64,000 bases of DNA from CAWFGW01 sp963815495 (GCA_963815495.1 CAWFGW010000013.1:1-64000), one strand, 5' to 3'. Counted from the stretch's first letter, positions 1 to 11,391 are shown. Notes: a model not told the origin generated them from the letters alone. Numbers and translations are program-made.

Positions 1-52
1 TTCGGGACGCTCAGGGTATCTTCTCTTTTCTCCTCTTTCTTTGCAGAAAGTG

Positions 53-126
53 TGGAGGATAACGGAGTCGAACCGTTGACCTCCTGCGTGCAAGGCAGGC
101 GCTCTAGCCAGCTGAGCTAATCCCCC
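53..126 (-). tRNA. tRNA-Ala (anticodon TGC)
   Basis: A 74-nt cloverleaf reads on the minus strand. It has a GGGGGAT acceptor arm, the D-arm AGCTCAGCTGG, anticodon loop CTTGCAC with TGC, and the T-arm GGTTCGACTCC. No CCA is encoded. It lies in the 16S-23S spacer directly after tRNA-Ile, the usual bacterial order, and the 23S gene must lie left of the window. Confidence 0.97.
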
Positions 127-203
127 GATTGTAATTAATAATGAATAGTAAATAATTAATAATGAAATTAACTGATTCACTTGTCTTATTAATCTCAAGT
201 CCG

Positions 204-277
204 TGCGCTTGCCAGGACTTGAACCTGGGACCTCTACATTATCAGTGTAGCGCTCTAACCACCTGAGCTACAAGCGC
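204..277 (-). tRNA. tRNA-Ile (anticodon GAT)
   Basis: A 74-nt cloverleaf on the minus strand with a perfect 7-bp acceptor stem (GCGCTTG/CAAGCGC), anticodon stem CTACA/TGTAG, loop CTGATAA with anticodon GAT, and T-loop TTCAAGT. It sits between 16S and tRNA-Ala in the rRNA spacer. Acceptor and T-stems pair fully. Confidence 0.97.
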
Positions 278-408
278 TCATGAAGGCTGAAGTTCATACT
301 GGCTCGTTTGTTCTTACCAGTTTGCAGTTCTTCCTTCTGCTTTAATATATTAAAATGATATTGTTTAAGAATAACGAAGCCCTTTTCACTTCGATGTTAA
401 TTTTCTCT

Positions 409-1935
<1,527 letters not shown>

Positions 1936-2077
1936 ATTTCTTTAATTATTTCTAGTTAACATCATCCCACTACTTCGTCCTTCCAGGCTCGTTATTCTTA
2001 ATTTACAATATCAATTTTTCAAAGATCGTTTCCCCTTTTTCCTTCCCAGCCCATCTGGCTGTTTCGTTAAGGGAGTG

Positions 2078-2108
2078 CAAATGTAGACACTTTTTTCTTT
2101 CCCGCAAA
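2078..2108 (-). promoter_or_regulatory. rRNA operon promoter, Bacteroidetes type
   Basis: On the minus strand a TTTG box (2105-2108) is followed by exactly 19 nt and then TACATTTG (2078-2085). This matches the Bacteroidetes primary-sigma consensus TTTG-N19-TAnnTTTG. It lies about 140 nt before the 16S 5' end, so the transcript would carry a leader of roughly that length. The gene-free stretch 1936-2264 holds this promoter, the rRNA leader and the opposing promoter of the next gene; I see nothing else convincing in it. Confidence 0.8.
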
Positions 2109-2240
2109 CTATCACACAAAAATATTTTGAAGTTTTTTTCGGATTATCTTTAAGTGGCTGATTATTAGTTCTGTCTTCCCTCAAAAAAAATTCAAATATT
2201 TTCATGGATTTATATTGTACTTATTGTTGAAGTGATTTTG

Positions 2241-2248
2241 TAGTTTTG
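2241..2248 (+). promoter_or_regulatory. -7 box (TAGTTTTG) of the phosphoribosyltransferase gene
   Basis: TAGTTTTG matches TAnnTTTG and lies 16 nt before the ATG at 2265, so the 5' UTR would be only about 10 nt. No good -33 TTTG is seen at the usual 19-nt spacing. It points away from the rRNA promoter at 2078-2108. Confidence 0.5.
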
Positions 2249-2264
2249 TACAAAGCAAAAAAAG

Positions 2265-2741
2265 ATGGCCGAAGCAAAAATTCAACTATTAAACAAGATT
2301 CAGACTAAGCAAAAAATCAAACGCATTGCTTATGAAATTTATGAAAACAATTTTGATGAAAAGGAAATTGTGTTTGTTGGGGTTGAACGGATGGGTTATA
2401 TTTTTGCTGAACTTTTAGTAGCTGAATATAAACTCATCTCTAAACAAAAGACCGAGTTAATCAAACTATTACTCGATAAGTACTCTCCTTTACAAAGTGA
2501 AATTAAGTTAGTGGGTGATTACCCTATCAAAAACAAAGTGGTGATTCTTGTCGATGATGTATTAAATACAGGAAGAACACTTGTGTATAGTTTAAAGCCA
2601 TTTATTAATATAGAAATTAAAAAACTACAAACAGCTGTAATTATTGACAGAAACTATAAGTCGTTTCCTGTGTCAGCGGATTATGTAGGTTATGCTTTAT
2701 CTACTACCTTAAAAGAACATATTAAAGGTAGTACTAGATAA
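2265..2741 (+). CDS. Phosphoribosyltransferase family protein (PRTase type I)
   Basis: A 158-residue protein with the type I PRTase signature: hydrophobic strand, two acidic residues and a small-residue loop (VVILVDDVLNTGRTL, about residues 89-104) that binds the phosphate and ribose of PRPP. The fold places it near PyrR or hypoxanthine phosphoribosyltransferases, moving a phosphoribosyl group to a base. The substrate cannot be read from the sequence, and the length is a little short for a full PyrR (about 180). It stands alone between the rRNA promoter and a convergent minus-strand operon. The start is supported by the -7 box just upstream. Cytoplasmic; no signal peptide. Intact frame. Confidence 0.75.
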   Translation: MAEAKIQLLNKIQTKQKIKRIAYEIYENNFDEKEIVFVGVERMGYIFAELLVAEYKLISKQKTELIKLLLDKYSPLQSEIKLVGDYPIKNKVVILVDDVLNTGRTLVYSLKPFINIEIKKLQTAVIIDRNYKSFPVSADYVGYALSTTLKEHIKGSTR

Positions 2742-2776
2742 CGAAAAAGAATTTGGTGTATATTTAGATTAATAAT

Positions 2777-3986
2777 CTACTTCAACTCTTTTAATACATT
2801 AACTGCTTCTTGTTTAAAAGAAGGACTACCAGTTGTAGATATTATCTCCAACTGGCTTTTGGCTACATCCACTTTGCCCTCATTTAGATAGATGATTGCT
2901 TGAAGCCATTGTTTTTCTTCTGTTAATGATTCTGTGTTTTCTGCTTGAAAAACTTTTTTTGCTTTAGAAAAGTTATTACTTCCACATAAATAAGAAGCCG
3001 CTAAGAAAAATTTCACATCTCCAACATCACTATCTTTTTTATAGGCTGTTTCCAGCTTTTGCTGCGAATCATTATAGTCGCCTTTATTAAAAGCGGATAC
3101 ACCTAAAGTATAGTTCTCTAATGCCGTTGCTTCTTTTTTAGAAAGCTCACCTTGGTTATCTGAAACTGAACGCGATACAGCACCCATAACATTGTAATTG
3201 GAGGATGTAGTTTTACCTTTCAATGTTTTAATCATATTTAAAGCAAGTTGCTGGGGAGTCTTTTAGAGATATTTTCTTTTACCTCAACTTCAACCGCTGG
3301 TTTCTTATCACTTTCGATATCTGCTGCTATCTGTAGTTCTTCATTATTCTTATTTAACCCTTGTATTGTTTGTACTGAATCAGTCACAAGCCTTTTTTTA
3401 GTTAGGGGCACTTGCTAGTGGTTTTTTTATCTCCTCAGCTGTTATTGGAGTACTTTCTGAGGGCTTGTTTTTCTAATCTCTAAAGTAACTTCTTTGAGTA
3501 TCATTATCTGCAATTTCATCTACAAGTTGTTCATTAAGTTGTTCAATTGACTCTTTGGATGTTAGGCTGTACTGGTTGAATTTCCTTTGTTACGTTTGTG
3601 TTGATTTTCTTTGGCTTCTTCTTTACTTCTTGATATGCGACTGTTTGAGTTGATGAGTCTAATAAAGATTTCGTGATTAAAAAAATGGTTGAAATTCCAA
3701 TGATGGTTGCTGCAGCAATACCTATTAATTTATAAGGAATAACTACTGCTTCTTTCTGCTCTTTACCTAATAAGTCATAAATAATTGTTTTTCGATATTC
3801 AGAAGACATCTCTTCCAACCCTTCGATTGCTTCTAATAAAAAGGGATCATCAATTAAAGCTTTTTCTACTTTATGTTTTTTCTCTGGATTAAGTTTATTA
3901 TCTAAATAATCCAATATCAAATCAGCGTTGAGATAAGGCTCATTTTTAAAAATTTTATCGATATTATTTTTTTTAGAAGTACTCAT
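2777..3986 (-). CDS. Membrane anti-sigma-like protein with C-terminal TPR region (frame broken)
   Basis: The ATG (3984-3986) overlaps the stop of the sigma gene as ATGA, so the two are translationally coupled. Residues 1-60 form a short helical cytoplasmic region rich in Asp/Glu that resembles anti-sigma N-termini. One membrane segment follows at about residues 84-107 (IAAATIIGISTIFLI). After a linker comes a TPR-like helical region in the frame 2777-3235, with a repeat ending in LKELK. The frame is interrupted in the linker, at about 3236-3542; all parts can be read as one protein of about 400 residues with small indels. Likely role: hold the ECF sigma at the membrane, with a periplasmic TPR domain as sensor or partner binding. 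The role is inference from the sigma neighbour and topology; the exact family is not recognised. Confidence 0.6.
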
Positions 3987-4573
3987 ATACTTTTATCGAG
4001 GCATATTTTTAAATTTCTTTTACCGTTTTGAATATAACTTTTAACTTTTTTCAATTCAAAAGTTGTTACTTCAGCGACTTCTTGATAACACTTTTCGTTC
4101 AAATAAAATAGCTCAACACATTGACGTTGTTCTTCTTTAAGCTTGTTAATGCATTCTTCTAGCTGAGTCAATAATCGTTCTTTATTGATATGCCCTTCAA
4201 AGAGATGAGAATCATCTTCAAATTCCACAAACCCTCTTACTTCATCTTTCAAATAAACCTCTTCTTTAGCACCTAAGGATTTTTCTTTTCTCAATAACAT
4301 TAAACATTCGTTTTTTGTCACTTGATATAGCCAAGGTTTAAAATTTTCAATTTTGCGTTTGATAAGTTCAATAAAAAGCTTTTCAAAAACACTCATTGTT
4401 AGATCTTTTGCTTGGTCTTCATTTTTCAAGTATTTCATTGAAACTCCAAAAACCAATGTAGCATAGCGTTGAAATAATTCATCAACATATTTTTTGTCTT
4501 GTGAGTTTTTATAAAAATCAACTAACTCGAGGTCTGAAACTTTTTCGTAAGTATTTTTTTCTTTGAAAAGCAT
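3983..4573 (-). CDS. ECF-type RNA polymerase sigma factor
   Basis: A 196-residue two-domain sigma-70 family protein. Region 2 lies at about residues 25-95 (core-binding DLTMSVFEKLF and a KPWLYQVTKNECL segment). Region 4 lies at about 135-190, with a helix-turn-helix around CYQEVAEVTTFELKKVKSY. Sigma regions 1 and 3 are absent, as in ECF factors. It is followed with a 4-nt overlap by a membrane anti-sigma-like gene, a classic pair. It is preceded by a beta-barrel gene only 4 nt away, so it seems to be co-transcribed from the ccm-kdsC operon upstream. The inducing signal is unknown. Confidence 0.88.
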   Translation of the reverse strand: MLFKEKNTYEKVSDLELVDFYKNSQDKKYVDELFQRYATLVFGVSMKYLKNEDQAKDLTMSVFEKLFIELIKRKIENFKPWLYQVTKNECLMLLRKEKSLGAKEEVYLKDEVRGFVEFEDDSHLFEGHINKERLLTQLEECINKLKEEQRQCVELFYLNEKCYQEVAEVTTFELKKVKSYIQNGKRNLKICLDKSI

Positions 4574-4577
4574 TTAT

Positions 4578-5081
4578 CTAAAACATTATTCCAGCTTGAA
4601 TGATTAATGGACTTGCGCCATAAGGCGATGTGTTTGGGTTGTGATTAACAATATATAGTGCGGATAGTATAAATGGACCAGACCGGTAACCACCTCCGAC
4701 CATAGTCGTATTTATCCATGTGCGTTGTTGTGTGAAAATCACATCTCTGACAACTCTATATGCAGTTAAATTTGTCATTTCTGTTTCTACATGAAGAAAT
4801 AGTTCTTCTGTAAGAAAAAATCGACCAAAAACACTTCCGCCATATAAGTTATCAGAAAAACCCCCATACTTGAAGTATTTATAGGACAGACCCAAACCAG
4901 CAACAAATTGGTCAGTTACGTAATATCCTACACGAGGAGAAATATCTATTACTGTTTGAGTTCCAAATACCAGACCGATATTTCCTCCGTAGGTTATTCG
5001 GTCAGAAAATTTCTCACCACGATCTTGAGCAAACAAAGTAACAGAAACCAAAAGAAATAATAAAGTAGCTTTTACCTTCAT
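4578..5081 (-). CDS. Small outer-membrane beta-barrel protein
   Basis: A 167-residue protein with a signal peptide (MKVKATLLFLLVSVTLFAQ, cut near residue 19). The mature part has alternating hydrophobic/polar strands, many Gly, Tyr and Phe, and a terminal aromatic residue (IQAGIMF), as in 8-strand porin-fold barrels of Bacteroidetes (outer_membrane_beta-barrel type). It sits 36 nt after kdsC and 4 nt before the sigma gene, so it may belong to the envelope-stress unit with the sigma/anti-sigma pair. No specific ligand can be inferred. Confidence 0.7.
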   Translation of the reverse strand: MKVKATLLFLLVSVTLFAQDRGEKFSDRITYGGNIGLVFGTQTVIDISPRVGYYVTDQFVAGLGLSYKYFKYGGFSDNLYGGSVFGRFFLTEELFLHVETEMTNLTAYRVVRDVIFTQQRTWINTTMVGGGYRSGPFILSALYIVNHNPNTSPYGASPLIIQAGIMF

Positions 5082-5117
5082 TCAATTAACTTATTTGAAG
5101 GTTAATTTAGAAGTATT

Positions 5118-5624
5118 TTATTCAATATTCCACTTTCCTTGTATACGAAGTACCTTTTCTATTAGCTCGCGAACAGCACCTTTACCTCCGTCTTTTGAAG
5201 AGATGAATTTACACACTGGAATAATGTCTGCTACCGCATCTGCTGGACAGCACGGTAGCCCAACACGTTTAAGTATCTGTATATCAGGGATGTCATCCCC
5301 CATATATGCTACTTCATCATCATTTAAACCCAGTTCTTTTATAAGGGTTTCATATATGACTAGTTTACTTTCCACTCCTATAAAAATGTGAGGGATTTTT
5401 AAATAATCTAATCGTTTTTGTACTCCTACACCTTTACCTGCCGATATTACAGCAACAGGAACACCTTCTTTTTTCGCTTTATTTAAAGCCCATCCGTCTT
5501 TTACATTAAACGTTCTTACATGCTCTCCGTTTTCAAGTATAGTCAACCCTCCATCCGTCATCACACCATCTACATCAAAAATGAACGCTTTAATTTTAAG
5601 AAAATGGTTGTAAAGACTTTCCAT
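5118..5624 (-). CDS. kdsC: HAD phosphatase, KDO-8-phosphate phosphatase (KdsC) type
   Basis: The HAD motif I DVDGVMTDG sits near residue 20. Motif II is VAVISAGKG, and motif III/IV is the segment VAYMGDDIPDIQIL; there is no cap domain. Length is about 168 residues, as in KdsC, which hydrolyses 3-deoxy-D-manno-octulosonate 8-phosphate to KDO for lipid A core synthesis. The family acts as a tetramer in the cytoplasm. I chose the ATG at 5624, one base after the ccmF stop (5626-5628); an earlier TTG at 5639 would overlap ccmF. Co-transcription with ccm genes looks like an economy of gene order rather than a functional link. Confidence 0.85.
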   Translation of the reverse strand: MESLYNHFLKIKAFIFDVDGVMTDGGLTILENGEHVRTFNVKDGWALNKAKKEGVPVAVISAGKGVGVQKRLDYLKIPHIFIGVESKLVIYETLIKELGLNDDEVAYMGDDIPDIQILKRVGLPCCPADAVADIIPVCKFISSKDGGKGAVRELIEKVLRIQGKWNIE

Positions 5625-5625
5625 A

Positions 5626-8214
5626 TTATTTAGTAGCAAATCGTCTATAAATTGAAATTAAAAACCCTATTATCAAAACTACTGTACCAATCCATAGAAT
5701 GTTGATTAATGGTTTCTTAACAACTTTTAAAATTACATAACCCAACTGCGTGGTATTAGCAGTGAAATGAAATTTACCTTTTTCCGGATCGATGTAATCC
5801 ATTGCAATACGTAAACCTAGGTCCTCAACAATTTCAGGTCGGTTTAGTGAAATTCTGTCCTGGGTTAAAATATAACTCGGTCGAGCTTCAAATTCTTTAT
5901 CGGCACCTAAAAAGCGAACAAATGCCATTACGCCTACTGCACCTTTCATATCGGGAGCACCTGGGATCCGCTGAGTTAATCGTACACTATCTAACACTCC
6001 TACGTAATCATTAATGAAGACGGTGTCTTTTTCTGATATTTCAAATTGTATACTGTCTTTCCATTTGGAAGGATCTAACAGAGAAAAGTCATCGTAATAC
6101 GAAATGTGAGAGTACAGATCATGTGATAAGAAATGTCGGGTATCTGGAGAGGCAATTAACCCCATCGATTCATTTTTCTGTGCCCGTGGGTAGAGCAAAA
6201 ATGATTCGTTATCGTTTCGGTATTCTATTTCGAAATAAGTGTTTTCAGGAATCACTTCAATGGTATCGCCTACATCGAATTTTAATTCATCCCCTTCATA
6301 GAGCGGAAGCTCTGTCACCACAAACCGATAATCTTCCGATATAGGCAATGCTTTGTCTTTGTTTATGAATCCATCATAATCCGGACTGGTCATCCGTGGT
6401 CCTCGGTAGATTAATTCATAATCAACCATTTTGGAAGGCTTGTTTCGCCAAAGCAATACATTTTCAGTGTTAAAATCCAATGGAGCATCTTTGGCATATA
6501 CCATTCCGCTGAAATTTACTGAAATCACTTTGTCATAAGCTGCTGAAAACAACATTCCAATCAACATCAAAGCAACACCAATGTGCGTAATGGCACCACC
6601 TAGTTTGTCTCGATTATTTTTCCAAAGTTTTTTAAGCACAAGTGAACTTGTAAAAAGAGAAAACAATGCGAAAGCTAACAGCAGAATGTAAGAAGTTAGC
6701 TTGAAAACAAATTTGAATAATTCACTGAAGGTGTCGCGTTTGTTTTGAATACCTAAAAATGTTTGTTTGAAATAATCGTAGTTTAAGTTCACCACTGTAA
6801 TTATTACGGTACTGATGATGATTGTTCCTAAAAACAATAGTGTAAACTTTCGAAATAATTGTTTGCCATTTTGTTGTGAGAAACCATTCCACCAAACGTA
6901 TTGCCCGATAGCTCCTAATACAGTGATGAATATACCTGCCCATATTTGATATTTACTGTAAAAATGGATTTGGTCTGTTGGCGGTGCGAGTTTTAGTCCA
7001 AACAATTTATTGATTACTGGAATAGAAGTCCCAAATATTACTTGAAAAGCAGCAATACAAACCACAGACATACCAACAAACACCCAAAAGTCATTGGTGT
7101 AGATCGTTGTTTTTTTATCTGGCTCTTCTAACTTTCTCCATTTTAGAGTTAATACTACAATCGTAAGGATTACAAAAAACAGCAAATAAACCAGTAATTG
7201 GCCCGATAGTCCTAAGTCTGTAAATGAATGTACACTTGCCTCACCCAAAATACCACTACGGGTTAAGAAAGTAGAATACAAAATCAATAAGAACGTAGTC
7301 ACTACTAAGAATAATGGAGAATTTCAAACCTGAACCATTGTTCTTAAACAAAGTAAGGGTATGAATTGAAGCGATAAGAGTGAGCCAAGGAACATAAACT
7401 GCATTTTCTACGGGGTCCCAATTCCAATACCCCCCAAAGTTTAGTGTTTCATAAGCCCAATAACCGCCCATTAAAATACCAGTACCTAATACTACTCCTC
7501 CAATTAAATTCCATGGCATTGCTGGCTGAATCCATTCTTTGTATTTTCCAGTCCACAGTCCTGCAATACAATAAGCAAAAGGTATTGAGTGTTAAGGCAA
7601 ACCCTAAAAACAAGGTAGGAGGATGAATCACCATCCAATAGTTTTGTAACAAAGGATTTAACCCTGTTCCGTCTGGTGGAACAAAGTCGGGGTTAGTAGT
7701 GAATATTGGCTCTAAATAAAGTGCTTCTCTTAAAAGTATAAAGGGTGAACTTCCAATTTTTGCTTCCCAAATGACTACACCCAAAATCATTGAAACTAAA
7801 AATGTTTGCACCGCAAAGAAAATAGCCATTACGGGCACTTCCATTGATTTAGTCGTTCGTAATAGAATTAAAGAAAGTATCACATGCCAGAAAATCCACA
7901 GTAGAAAGCTTCCTTCTTGACCTTCCCAAAAACATGAAATCATGAACTCTGGCAGGTAAAAAATTGGAAGAGTGATTCCAAGCGTAATGAAATTCGTAAT
8001 AATGTTTTTGAATGATGGTGAAGAGCGAAAAAATCACGATGAAAATTGACACAGCATGAAGCAAGACCATTGCTCTAGCAAATTTTTTCCACGATTGCGC
8101 TTCATCTGCTTCTTTGGTATAAAAGGAAAACAAGTATGAAACAGCTGCCAACAAAGCAGTGACAAACCCTACTAAAACGCCTACATGTCCAACATCACCA
8201 ATGTACTCACGCAT
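5626..8214 (-). CDS. ccmF: Cytochrome c heme lyase CcmF/CcsA (frame broken)
   Basis: Reconstructed length is about 860 residues. The start MREYIGDVGHVGVLVG is followed by many membrane segments. The WWD-type heme-handling loop GGYWNWDPVENA is near 7410, and a large soluble C-terminal part precedes a last helix near the stop. In the family, CcmF takes heme from holo-CcmE and attaches it to apocytochrome c outside the cytoplasmic membrane. Four overlapping frames (8214-7849, 7943-7449, 7519-7256, 7302-5626) cover it. The break near 7275 is mended by deleting one base, restoring a SVTTFLLIL-type helix, so I treat it as a sequencing error. It directly follows ccmE (3-nt gap). Confidence 0.85.
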
Positions 8215-8217
8215 ATT

Positions 8218-8629
8218 TTATTCTTCTATTTTATTCTCGTTGTATTTAGAAGGACATTTCATTAAAATTTCTTTCGCGACAAAAACATCATTTTTATAAC
8301 TTCCGATTACCACTATCTTTTCAGACTTTTCAATATCCTGCGGTTTTGGTTTTAACAATACAACTTGTTCTACTCGAGACACTATCATCAATCAGGTTAA
8401 AAAAAGTTTTGTTAGGATCTTGTGTTGGTTGATATTCTAAACCAACCACATTACCTTGTTCGTCTTTTGTTAATTGACCTACCACATGGATATCACTATC
8501 ATCACCGTCTAAGGCTAATTTTTTAGCTTCAGCAAAAGTGACATAAGTACTTGCATTATCAAAGGTAGATACAATAATGGCTGCAGCAATTGCAATTACT
8601 ACTAACGCTATAATGTGTGATGTTTTCAT
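8218..8629 (-). CDS. ccmE: CcmE heme chaperone, CxxxY variant (frame broken once)
   Basis: CcmE carries heme covalently in the periplasm between the CcmC/D complex and CcmF. An N-terminal signal anchor (IIALVVIAIAAAIIV) is followed by the OB-fold with HVVGQLTKDEQGNVVGLEY. One extra G near 8390 breaks the frame; removing it gives DDSSRVEQVVLLKPKPQDIE and continues to the stop at 8218. The end reads ILMKCPSKY, aligning with the E. coli VLAKHDENY region. The heme-binding His is therefore replaced by Cys, giving C-x3-Y. That is the mark of the variant Ccm system known from archaea and sulfate reducers. The start codon overlaps the ccmD stop (ATGA). Confidence 0.88.
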
Positions 8630-8848
8630 TTTTTATCTTCTAACTCTTTTTCCAACTTCCCTAGTCTTCGTTCAGTATTAATTAGGTAAAATAAGACTCC
8701 AGCAAGTATTAAAACTAAGACTGCAACTACTACATAAATTTTACCGTTACTTCTCATGGCATCAGCCATTTCTACCTCTGCACCTTGAGCCATAGGCAAA
8801 GTTGCTAATAAACAACAGGGCTAAGCTTAATATTTTATAGTATCCCAT
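8626..8848 (-). CDS. ccmD: CcmD-family small membrane protein (frame broken once)
   Basis: A small gene that is easy to miss. It starts MGYYKILSLALLL with a hydrophobic leader, then reads AQGAEVEMADAMRSNGKIY, one membrane helix (VVVAVLVLILAGVLFYLI) and a charged end RRLGKLEKELEDKK. Total is about 72 residues after removing one base near 8807. CcmD stabilises the CcmC-CcmE complex and helps release heme-loaded CcmE. Its start overlaps the end of ccmC by 14 nt, and its stop overlaps the ccmE start. The Bacteroidetes form has a cleavable-looking leader, which fits here. Confidence 0.75.
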
Positions 8849-9664
8849 TTTTCTTCGCTTCAAGCAATTTAATTCTAATACGTACCCAGGCAATCCAAAC
8901 ACCTAAGAGGGTCCAACCAACAATTGCTGGATAAAACACCAACCGCATATTTGCATCCAAATCATATTGACCAAATGCAGGATTCCCATTTCCACCAGGG
9001 TGTAAGGAATCTGGAGACATTCGAGGTAAAATGTACAACATTACAATTAAGTGTAGGATATGCAAAGATGTTATAAATAGCACTAATTCTTGCTCGTTGC
9101 ATATCGTCTTGAAAAGAACCTCTAAGTATAATGTATGCAGCATACATCAACAAACCAATCAACGTTGCCATTTGTTTCGGGTCACCATGCCATGGTTTTC
9201 CCCATGTGAAATTTGCCCAAATCATGCCTGAAAACAAACCTAAAATCCCTAATAAAAAAGCTACATAAGCACCTTCACTTGCTTTAATATCATCCTCTAA
9301 CTTACCTTTTTTCAAAAACAGAACAGAATGCCAAACAGATACAAATAGAATAATAATCATTGCAAACCACATTGGCACGTGGAAATAGAGGTTTCGAATG
9401 CTTTCATTTACAATGTTTAATCGTGGAACTTCTGACAAAAAACCTGCAATGACGGTATAAAACAACATACCAATTGATAAACCTCTCCAACTTTTTGTTT
9501 TGTAAACTGCCCAAGCAACACCTATTTGAGCTATCACCTGATACAATTTTCAAAGCAATTGCAACTTCAAATTTGAAAGAAAGATGTAATAAAAAAATTA
9601 CGACTAAAGATAGTCCTATTCCTAACCCAAAATTTTGAATGCTATATCTGTGCTTGTTCCCCAT
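8835..9664 (-). CDS. ccmC: Heme-handling permease CcmC (frame broken)
   Basis: CcmC delivers heme to CcmE at the outer face of the cytoplasmic membrane. The reconstructed protein is about 275 residues with six membrane helices. The tryptophan-rich loop FTWGKPWHGDPKQM lies near 9190, and VPRLNIVNESIRNLYFHVPM lies before it. Three frames (9664-9404, 9546-8962, 9143-8835) join through single-base breaks near 9540 and 9080. The ATG at 9664 gives MGNKHRYSIQNFG. Gap to ccmB is 4 nt. Confidence 0.87.
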
Positions 9665-9668
9665 AATT

Positions 9669-10342
9669 TTACGACTTCCAAAGGTACGGAAATAGCAGGT
9701 AAGAAATAGTGATAATGATCAGATTAATCGCTCCTAATAAATACAAATCTTTGTTCATTAACGCGGGATTTATTCCATCAATTGCATTATTACTGATTCT
9801 AATCAATATTATTAAAAGCGGTATAATCACGGGAATACTTAATACTGCCATCAAGGTAGAGCTATTACCTGCCTTTGAAGCTATAGCAGAAATCAAAGTT
9901 AGTGTTCCTGAAAAAGCAATGGCATCCTGAAATAAGTGTGATAAAAAAATACAATTGATTTTGAATTGCAATTTCGAAAACCATGGATAAAAAAACATAC
10001 GATAACAACGAGAGAACTAACATCAAACCAGAATTATAAAAAAACTTTGATAAATAAATAGCTTGAGGTTTAACGAGATAATAATAATAAATATTTCGAT
10101 TGGCACTTTCTTGAGCAAAACTTTTTGCCATACCATGAATTGCATTAAAAAGTAGTAAAATCCACAGTAAAGCATTCCATGTGATGGTGTTGACTTGTTT
10201 TGTTTTTAAATAGAAACTAAGATAAGCAATAAATACTGTACCGCCAGAAAACAGCAATAAGACTGAAAAGTGTGTTTTTATTGCGCCACTCCAGTTTAAA
10301 ATCTTTTGCTAGTAAGGATTGAGTTTCCGTGAGTATGCTCAC
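9669..10342 (-). CDS. ccmB: Heme exporter permease CcmB (frame broken)
   Basis: CcmB is the membrane part of the CcmAB ABC transporter that drives release of heme-loaded CcmE. The sequence starts with the typical cytoplasmic helix LLAKDFKLEWRNK and continues with six membrane segments, including NALLWILLLFNAIHGMAKSF and FAQESANRN, a conserved family stretch. Breaks near 10258 and 9900 split it into three pieces. The best start is a GTG at 10340-10342, 3 nt after the stop of the upstream lipoprotein gene. No ccmA ATPase gene is seen in the window, so it must lie elsewhere. Confidence 0.8.
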
Positions 10343-10345
10343 AAT

Positions 10346-10738
10346 TTATTTTGAGATTTTTTTCAATAATCCTGTTTGGGTTTTACTATCATAAGTAAGT
10401 TCATCACCATCAATAGTATATTTCCAAACATCGCCATTTAAATCTTGTCTTTTGATTATACTTGAGATGAATCCACCCGATAGCCTTTTTGATAAAAAAC
10501 AATAGTAGACTTATCATTGTTATGCGTAAAATCTCCAAAAACACTATCTGCTTTTGGCGCAAAAGACTCCCCATCATTCACGTACTCAATCGCATATTCT
10601 TGATTGGTTTTGAAAGTATAAACCGCTCCAGGTGTTTGCCATCTACCAACTAAATCAGGATTCATGGACATATCTTCTTTACAACCCATCAACAGTACAA
10701 TTAATAAAGAAAATTGATATATAAATAGTCTTTTTCAT
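10346..10738 (-). CDS. Lipocalin-like lipoprotein (frame broken)
   Basis: The start MKKTIYISIFFIN leads, after removing one base near 10710, into LLLMGCKEDMS, a lipobox with the modified Cys at about residue 19. The mature part reads LVGRWQTPGAVYTF followed by beta strands and ends LKKISK, similar to lipocalin-like domains with a GxW motif near the start. About 130 residues. A second break lies near 10460. It sits between an outer-membrane protein gene and ccmB with gaps under 5 nt. Its role is unknown, but heme or small-ligand binding would fit both fold and place; that is inference only. Confidence 0.55.
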
Positions 10739-10742
10739 GTCT

Positions 10743-11391
10743 TTAGAAAACAAAACCAATGCTTGGTGCTAAGTAAAGTTGAAGAAAAAACGAATTATCA
10801 TTATCAAAATTACCTGACGCTGCTAAAAACACATCTGCGATAACATGCTGAGGAATAATAATTAACTGATAACCAACACCAAGGCCAGCATTAAAGGCTT
10901 TTGGTGATTTGATTTCATTAGGCACACGAAAGCCTTCAAATTCTTTCCATCTATTTTGTAAGGTATATGGTCTGGTATTACCATCAAAAAACAACATGGA
11001 GTTATACGAGAAATTAGCTAAACCATAAAAACCTTCGGGAGCTTCTCCGAAAAAAAAATATTTAGCATAAAGATCAACCAAAAAACCGCGGTTTTGATAC
11101 TCTTCTGGTCGAATACTATAATTTTTACTATCTGATTTTTTCACCATAGCCATTAATCCTATGGAAATTTTTTCAGTTACTGGATATTCAACCTGTACCC
11201 CAATCGTTCCCCAATAAAGTGCTGGAATTAATTTTATTGCTAGCCCAAAAGGAACACCCTGTGTTTCTTCATTTGATCCTGTTTTCAGAACTGTTTCTGG
11301 GGGCATTTCATCACCATTCACCCGCTATAAGATTTGATAAACCGACAGTGAAAACAAAAAGAATTGTAAGGAAATATTTGCGTATCAACAC
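10743..11391 (-). CDS. Outer-membrane beta-barrel protein (frame broken near the start)
   Basis: The intact frame 10743-11321 encodes 192 residues of alternating strands rich in Gly, Tyr and Phe, ending in SIGFVF with the terminal Phe of barrel proteins. Upstream, in another frame, lies a signal-peptide stretch (LIRKYFLTILFVFTVGLSN, starting at a GTG/TTG near 11391). One base near 11322 separates them. This appears to be the first gene of the long minus-strand run down to 2777. No family name is recognised. It faces pheS across about 100 bp. Confidence 0.55.

Noticed and set aside
2011..2205. Reading frame of 64 codons on the minus strand before 16S
   Set aside because: It covers the rRNA promoter and leader, has no family-like features, and is best explained as chance.
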